This document shows, in pieces, positions 14,947 through 18,867 of a stretch of 18,867 nt of DNA. This stretch comes from Planctomycetota bacterium (lineage in GTDB: Bacteria; Planctomycetota; Phycisphaerae; WQYP01): positions 1 through 18,867 of the forward strand of contig JAMDCX010000057.1 in assembly GCA_023489375.1 (NCBI GenBank), read 5' to 3'. The first letter of the stretch is position 1. Every line of letters begins with the position of its first letter. The position numbers were made by a program, and so were the translations under genes. The notes beneath the pieces were generated by a model. That model was not told the DNA's origin. It saw only the letters and a program-made list of their open reading frames with translations, and ran no database searches.

Positions 14947-16377
14947 TTATTCCAGATAAACCTGGTCTCCGTGCTTGATGGTAGGCAGGTGTACCCTGCG
15001 GGCCTTAATATCCTCGGGATACAAAGCAAAAGACGCGGCTATTTCAATGGTACAATCAGGTGCGCCGTCCGGTTGGCGCGGTACTTTAACGCCGGCTGCT
15101 TCCAACCACCGACTATTTCGTAGTGTGGTAATTTGCCTTGAAGATGCAATGGAATCCACTCCTTCGGCATTTTTAATGGGGGCAAATTCGTCTAGGCGAT
15201 CCGTTTCGTATACCATACTGCGATCAGCCAGTGGCAGGGCATCAAAGACAAAGGTTTCCATTTTTATGGCATTGGACTTTTCGGGCTTCCAGATTTTACC
15301 GGTGACTATGTCCACACACGGTACTTTTTTCTCCGCACGGTGATAAGGCAGCGCAAAACCACGGGCATTGAGACGCTGTACAAATTCGCAACGGATCGCA
15401 TGTAAGGCAATGCTGCCGGCCCGGAATCGCAGAGCCCCATCCGCGGTACGCTGTTCCGCCAGAGTATCGGGAAAATCTGAGTATTCGATGACGGTCATTT
15501 TGCCATCCACCAGGCACATATTCCCCAGCTTTTCCTGGCTGGAAAGTTTGGGTAGGATTTTGCTTGACATATCGGCCTGCTCCATGTCATGCAGACCGAT
15601 AAAAAGCGGATCAACGCAGCGTACAATGGGGTTATCCACCTGAAAGTAGCTGATGTGTGTAATGCCCCGGCGTTGCATATCCGCCAATGCTCCGCTTTTA
15701 TGTAAGGCCAGCAGAGATCCGCCATGCCCGTTGGGAGATAAAGCCAGTGTTCCGGGGGTTTCCAGCAGTACCTTGCCGTCCAGACTCACCGCCGGCAGCA
15801 TACCCTGCGGGAAAAACATAATCTGGTCTGACGGCAAGCCAAAAAAATTGCTCTTGGCCCAAAAATCGACGGTAGCCCGATGATTGGCGGTGCTGGTCAT
15901 AATATAAAATGGAATAACGGCCTTAAAACGTAATTCCATGGCGCGCAGATATTCGGCAAAACATTGAAATAATGGTTTGTTCTTGACTGCGGTGGCAGGG
16001 AAGGTGCCTTTAGGGCCGTTCCAACCCAGACGGGACCCTTGACCACCGGCTACGACAAAAGCAGCAATCTTGTTTTTTCTCAGCAGTTCTTCGCCCCGTG
16101 TCCGCGCCAGACGATATTTTTCCCGCATGGTCGCATCTCGAGGTGTATGCAAAAAATAGGGGGCCGGTTCGATATGATCCGGCAGTTTAAAAGGTTGTGG
16201 ATGAAGCACTACTGTGCGTATCAGCTCGGCTACCAGAGTCCAATCCAACGCTGCAACCTGCCGGTCCAATTCTGCCTGCTGTGGTGTGTTAAGCTGATGA
16301 TAAAACGCAAAGACATGCTGTTGTCCGACAGCGGTAACTTGTGCCAGCAGCGTAGCATGATCAGGTGCTTGGGGCAT
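14947..16377 (-). CDS. UDPGP-family UDP-sugar pyrophosphorylase (UDP-N-acetylhexosamine pyrophosphorylase-like)
   Basis: This enzyme makes UDP-sugars from UTP and a sugar 1-phosphate. The 476-residue chain carries the nucleotidyl-transfer loop VVAGGQGSRLGWNGPKG at 108-124, the uridine-contact PNGHGG at 215-220, the metal/sugar site segment FQVDNP near 245-250 and KMETFVFDAL near 372-381. This arrangement is that of the eukaryotic UAP1/QRI1 group, not of bacterial GlmU or GalU. The natural substrate is probably GlcNAc-1-P, but Glc-1-P or GalNAc-1-P cannot be excluded. I chose ATG 16377; an in-frame TTG at 16395 adds six residues but overlaps the GGAG that would serve the ATG, whose spacing of 12 is long. 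thrS ends 43 bases upstream on the same strand, so the two are probably co-transcribed. Confidence 0.88.
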   Translation of the reverse strand: MPQAPDHATLLAQVTAVGQQHVFAFYHQLNTPQQAELDRQVAALDWTLVAELIRTVVLHPQPFKLPDHIEPAPYFLHTPRDATMREKYRLARTRGEELLRKNKIAAFVVAGGQGSRLGWNGPKGTFPATAVKNKPLFQCFAEYLRAMELRFKAVIPFYIMTSTANHRATVDFWAKSNFFGLPSDQIMFFPQGMLPAVSLDGKVLLETPGTLALSPNGHGGSLLALHKSGALADMQRRGITHISYFQVDNPIVRCVDPLFIGLHDMEQADMSSKILPKLSSQEKLGNMCLVDGKMTVIEYSDFPDTLAEQRTADGALRFRAGSIALHAIRCEFVQRLNARGFALPYHRAEKKVPCVDIVTGKIWKPEKSNAIKMETFVFDALPLADRSMVYETDRLDEFAPIKNAEGVDSIASSRQITTLRNSRWLEAAGVKVPRQPDGAPDCTIEIAASFALYPEDIKARRVHLPTIKHGDQVYLE

Positions 16378-16420
16378 AAGACAATGATTCTCCAAATGAA
16401 CGACATGTTAATTGGTTCTG

Positions 16421-18397
16421 TTAATTCAAGGTCCGCTTACTGATTTCAGCGGTGATTTTTTCAATAAACGCGGATAATGGCATGGCTCCCAAATCCTGGT
16501 CCTTGCGGGTTCGCACCGCCACTGCCTGGGTCTCCAGTTCCTTGGCTCCCACAATCAACAGATAAGGAATTTTCTGTTCCCGGGATCGGCGAATCTTGGC
16601 GCCAATTTTATCATCGGCACTATCCACTTCCGCACGTACGCCCGCGGCCAGCAGTTTTTTATGTACCTGTTCCGCATAGGGAACGAATTTTTCACTGATG
16701 CTCAATACCGTCGCCTGTACGGGTGACAGCCAGGTCGGAAAGGCTCCGGCGAAATGTTCAATTAAAATTCCCGTAAACCGCTCCATGGAACCGAAGGGAG
16801 CACGATGGATCATTACGGGGCGGTGTGGCGTGTTGTCCGCTCCGATATATTCCAGCGCAAAACGTTCCGGCAGTACATAATCCAGTTGTACGGTGCCAAG
16901 TTGCCATTGCCGGCCAATAACATCTTTAACCAGAAAATCCAATTTGGGCCCGTAAAACGCCGCTTCCCCAATCGCTTCCTCATGCCGCAGACCCGTATCG
17001 CGCACAATTTTTCGTAAAGTGGCTTCCGCCCGATCCCAAAGCGACGGATCGCCGGCGTATTTGTTGGATGCCGGGTCGCGCAGGCTGACCCGGCATTGAT
17101 AATCGTTAAATCCCAGTGTCTGGAAGGCCAGCAACACCATTTCCACCGTCGATTGCAACTCCTGCTCTACTTGCTCCGGAGTGCAGAACAAATGCGCATC
17201 ATCCTGAGTAAAACCACGTACTCGAGTCATACCGGACAGTTCCCCGGATTGCTCAAAGCGATACACGGTGCCGAATTCCGCCATCCGAATCGGCAGATCG
17301 CGGTAGCTGTGAGGTGTAACCAGATAAATCTGGATATGGTGTGGACAATTCATAGGTTTAAGCAGGTATTCACTTTCATCCCCATCATCACGTTCTTTCA
17401 TTTTGATGGTGGGAAATTGTGAGTCCTTGTAATACGGATAATGCCCGCTGGTTTTGTACAAATTGATATTCCCGATATGGGGAGTGTAAACAATACTGTA
17501 TCCGCGGCGAATTAATTCTTCCCGCATGAAATATTCCAGTTCCTGGCGGATCACGCCGCCTTTGGGCATCCATAATATCAGCCCACTGCCCACCAGCGGT
17601 GAAATTGTAAATAACCCAAGCTGTTTGCCAATAACGCGGTGGTCCCGCCGTTTGGCTTCCTCCAGTCGCTGAAGATGCGTTGCCAATTCCTGTTCGCTGA
17701 AGAAGGCTGTGCCATAAATCCGCTGCAATTGCTGTTTGGATTCGTCACCATGCCAATAAGCGCCCGCCACACTGGTAACCTTGAAAGCACCAATGCGGCC
17801 GGTACTGGGTAAATGGGGGCCGCGGCACAGGTCTTCCCAGTTGACTCCCGGTTCACCGGTGGCATAGAAACTGAGGACGGCCTGTGAATCCCCTTCCAGC
17901 GCCCGCTGGGCATTATCGATTTTATAAGGATTGCCTTCCCTGGCCAGTTTTGATAACGCCGCATCACGCGTCAATTCATAACGTGTAAACGGACGGTTTT
18001 CTGCCACAATCCTGGCCATTTCCGCTTCAATGCGTGGAAAATCCTCCTCCCGGATCGGCTCGGAGAGTTCTATATCGTAATAGAATCCGGTTTCCACCGG
18101 TGGCCCGTATGCCAGACTCGCTGCGGGATATAACCGCGTTATAGCCTCGGCCATGACATGCGCAGTGGAGTGCCGGAGCAGATAAACGGCATTGGTATCT
18201 TCCGATTTAGCGGTGACAATGGCTACCGCCGCATCCTGTTGAATGGGCGTGGAAATATCGGCTAGCCGGCCATTGATTAAGGCTCCCACCGCATCACGGG
18301 CCAGCCGTGATCCCAGGCTCTGCGCAACCTGCAAAGGTGTTACGGAAACGGTATCAAACTGTTTTTTTGCCCCATCGGGCAGGGTAATCGTAATCAT
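16421..18397 (-). CDS. thrS: Threonine--tRNA ligase
   Basis: This 658-residue class II synthetase charges tRNA-Thr. In order it has a TGS domain (1-60), an editing domain with His76 and His80 of HSTAH plus Cys191 and His195 of CRGPH, the catalytic core, and a C-terminal anticodon-binding domain from about 560. The catalytic zinc ligands are Cys351 (MNCPHH), His402 (TQDDAHLF) and His531 (VMIHRAPFG). Motif 2 lies in the segment around RMAEFGTVYRFEQSGEL. All catalytic and editing residues are present, so the enzyme should be fully active with proofreading. The N-terminus MITITLPDG matches the family start. No Shine-Dalgarno site precedes the ATG; seven C residues do. The usual infC-rpmI-rplT genes do not follow; a UDP-sugar pyrophosphorylase gene does. 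Confidence 0.97.
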   Translation of the reverse strand: MITITLPDGAKKQFDTVSVTPLQVAQSLGSRLARDAVGALINGRLADISTPIQQDAAVAIVTAKSEDTNAVYLLRHSTAHVMAEAITRLYPAASLAYGPPVETGFYYDIELSEPIREEDFPRIEAEMARIVAENRPFTRYELTRDAALSKLAREGNPYKIDNAQRALEGDSQAVLSFYATGEPGVNWEDLCRGPHLPSTGRIGAFKVTSVAGAYWHGDESKQQLQRIYGTAFFSEQELATHLQRLEEAKRRDHRVIGKQLGLFTISPLVGSGLILWMPKGGVIRQELEYFMREELIRRGYSIVYTPHIGNINLYKTSGHYPYYKDSQFPTIKMKERDDGDESEYLLKPMNCPHHIQIYLVTPHSYRDLPIRMAEFGTVYRFEQSGELSGMTRVRGFTQDDAHLFCTPEQVEQELQSTVEMVLLAFQTLGFNDYQCRVSLRDPASNKYAGDPSLWDRAEATLRKIVRDTGLRHEEAIGEAAFYGPKLDFLVKDVIGRQWQLGTVQLDYVLPERFALEYIGADNTPHRPVMIHRAPFGSMERFTGILIEHFAGAFPTWLSPVQATVLSISEKFVPYAEQVHKKLLAAGVRAEVDSADDKIGAKIRRSREQKIPYLLIVGAKELETQAVAVRTRKDQDLGAMPLSAFIEKITAEISKRTLN

Positions 18398-18405
18398 GGG
18401 GGGGT

Positions 18406-18434
18406 ATTATCCGATATTTTTACCGTTTTGTCTT
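18406..18434 (-). promoter_or_regulatory. thrS promoter predicting a leaderless or near-leaderless transcript
   Basis: On the minus strand the -35 box AAGACA (18434-18429) and the -10 box GATAAT (18411-18406) are exactly 17 bases apart. They match the sigma-70 consensus at four and five of six positions. Only eight bases separate the -10 box from the ATG, so initiation at normal spacing would fall at or within one or two bases of the start codon. This agrees with the lack of a ribosome-binding site. Confidence 0.55.
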
Positions 18435-18546
18435 GTGTTGGGGTTCCCGGCGCAATTTATGGGGTGTGGCCATATTTTTGGGCAAAAGTTCCACCATCAT
18501 TCTTGTTTGCATATTCAAGCAGTATCCTGGGTTCGCGGGCGCGGCC

Positions 18547-18570
18547 ATTTTTCCGGGCAGCCGGCAAAAT
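18547..18570. repeat. Interrupted palindrome ATTTT-CCGG / CCGG-AAAAT
   Basis: ATTTT (18547-18551) and CCGG (18553-18556) pair with CCGG (18561-18564) and AAAAT (18566-18570), with one T/C mismatch and a GCAG loop. It is directly followed by the next hairpin, with no gap. Confidence 0.6.
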
Positions 18571-18590
18571 CGGCGGCATAAATGCCGTCG
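18571..18590 (+). repeat. Hairpin CGGCGGCA-TAAA-TGCCGTCG
   Basis: Eight pairs with one G-U wobble on the plus strand (an A-C mismatch on the minus strand) and a TAAA loop. It abuts the preceding palindrome, so the pair may be one folded unit. Confidence 0.6.
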
Positions 18591-18662
18591 TTAAGAGAAT
18601 GGTTGGTCATGGAAACACGCACCGCAGAGGCCTGCCCGAATTTATTGCCTCGCCTTGGGATC

Positions 18663-18679
18663 GCGGGCGTCTCGCCTGC
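18663..18679 (+). repeat. REP-like hairpin GCGGGCG-TCT-CGCCTGC
   Basis: Seven pairs, one of them G-U, close a TCT loop. Hairpins of the type GCGGGCGTCTCGCC are known to me as abundant dispersed intergenic repeats in several phyla, including the Planctomycetota-Verrucomicrobiota group. Only this copy is in the window, so repetitiveness is inferred. Confidence 0.5.
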
Positions 18680-18774
18680 CGTTGCCCTCCAAGTAGCCGT
18701 TGGTATAACATTGCCCATGATTGTTTTGTATACCGGCCTCGTTTTGAATGCCACAATTTCTGGCCGCATCCAAT

Positions 18775-18867
18775 TTATCCACTTAGGAACTGAACCATAA
18801 TAACTTCCAAATAGTCGTTAGCCGTTAGATGCGCGGCTTCCGGTGCACCATCTGTCATCATATAGCC
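18775..18867 (-). CDS. 3' end of an unidentified gene, cut by the window edge
   Basis: From the window edge one minus-strand frame is open for 30 codons and ends in TAA at 18777-18775; the other two minus-strand frames close within the stretch. The peptide contains EAAHLTANDY and ends DYLEVIMVQFLSG, with the balanced, amphipathic composition of real protein. It would lie upstream of and in the same direction as thrS. Thirty residues are too few to name a family; chance openness is possible. Confidence 0.4.
   Translation of the reverse strand, partial: GYMMTDGAPEAAHLTANDYLEVIMVQFLSG

Larger units (their letters stand above)
18435..18774. other. Palindrome-rich intergenic stretch upstream of thrS
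   Basis: No gene is supported here. Open frames on both strands contain repeat-derived peptide such as AGVSPAVALQVAVG, typical of dispersed intergenic repeats. Three separate inverted repeats crowd the region at 18547-18570, 18571-18590 and 18663-18679. None is followed by a T-tract that would make it a clear terminator. Confidence 0.5.

Noticed and set aside
18547..18590. Intrinsic terminator for the gene upstream of thrS
   Set aside because: The T-tract lies before the GC stem and not after it on both strands, so the order is wrong for termination.

Overview
The window reads as chromosomal DNA of a Gram-negative-type bacterium of middling G+C (about half by eye). The mixture of a Shine-Dalgarno-using genome, a large-P1-domain YidC, a eukaryote-like UDP-sugar pyrophosphorylase, a secreted HEAT-repeat protein and a split/fused ABC-2 system suggests a planctomycete, most like the Phycisphaerae. 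That placement is inference from family types, not from a database search. There are no phage genes, CRISPR arrays or rRNA/tRNA genes.

Left part (1-1820). A three-helix structured element lies at the left edge. It is followed by a 3-hydroxyisobutyrate-dehydrogenase-type oxidoreductase on the minus strand with a perfect dyad in front of it. A 700-base gap then holds a 428-bp transposase-less mobile element with doubled terminal repeats and an 18-bp direct repeat on both sides.

Centre (1877-11588, plus strand). Seven tightly packed genes may form one transcription unit. The first four are a signal-peptide protein with two mid-protein membrane segments and an amidotransferase-like fold, an ABC ATPase, an ABC-2 permease that is an internal duplication, and an exported HEAT-repeat protein. 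I read these as an export or envelope system of unknown substrate, and they are the best candidate here for an undescribed system. The last three are a BtuF/BtuC/BtuD-type importer for a corrinoid, haem or siderophore: a lipoprotein binding protein, a FecCD permease and an ATPase. A four-copy GGCAT tandem repeat sits exactly at the start region of the lipoprotein gene.

Right part (11626-18867, minus strand). yidC (membrane insertase) lies downstream of a calcineurin-like phosphoesterase gene. A 437-base intergenic stretch follows, then a UDPGP-family pyrophosphorylase gene downstream of thrS. thrS has a promoter placed so close to the ATG that a leaderless message is likely. Upstream of thrS is about 380 bases rich in palindromes, then the 3' end of a gene cut by the window edge.
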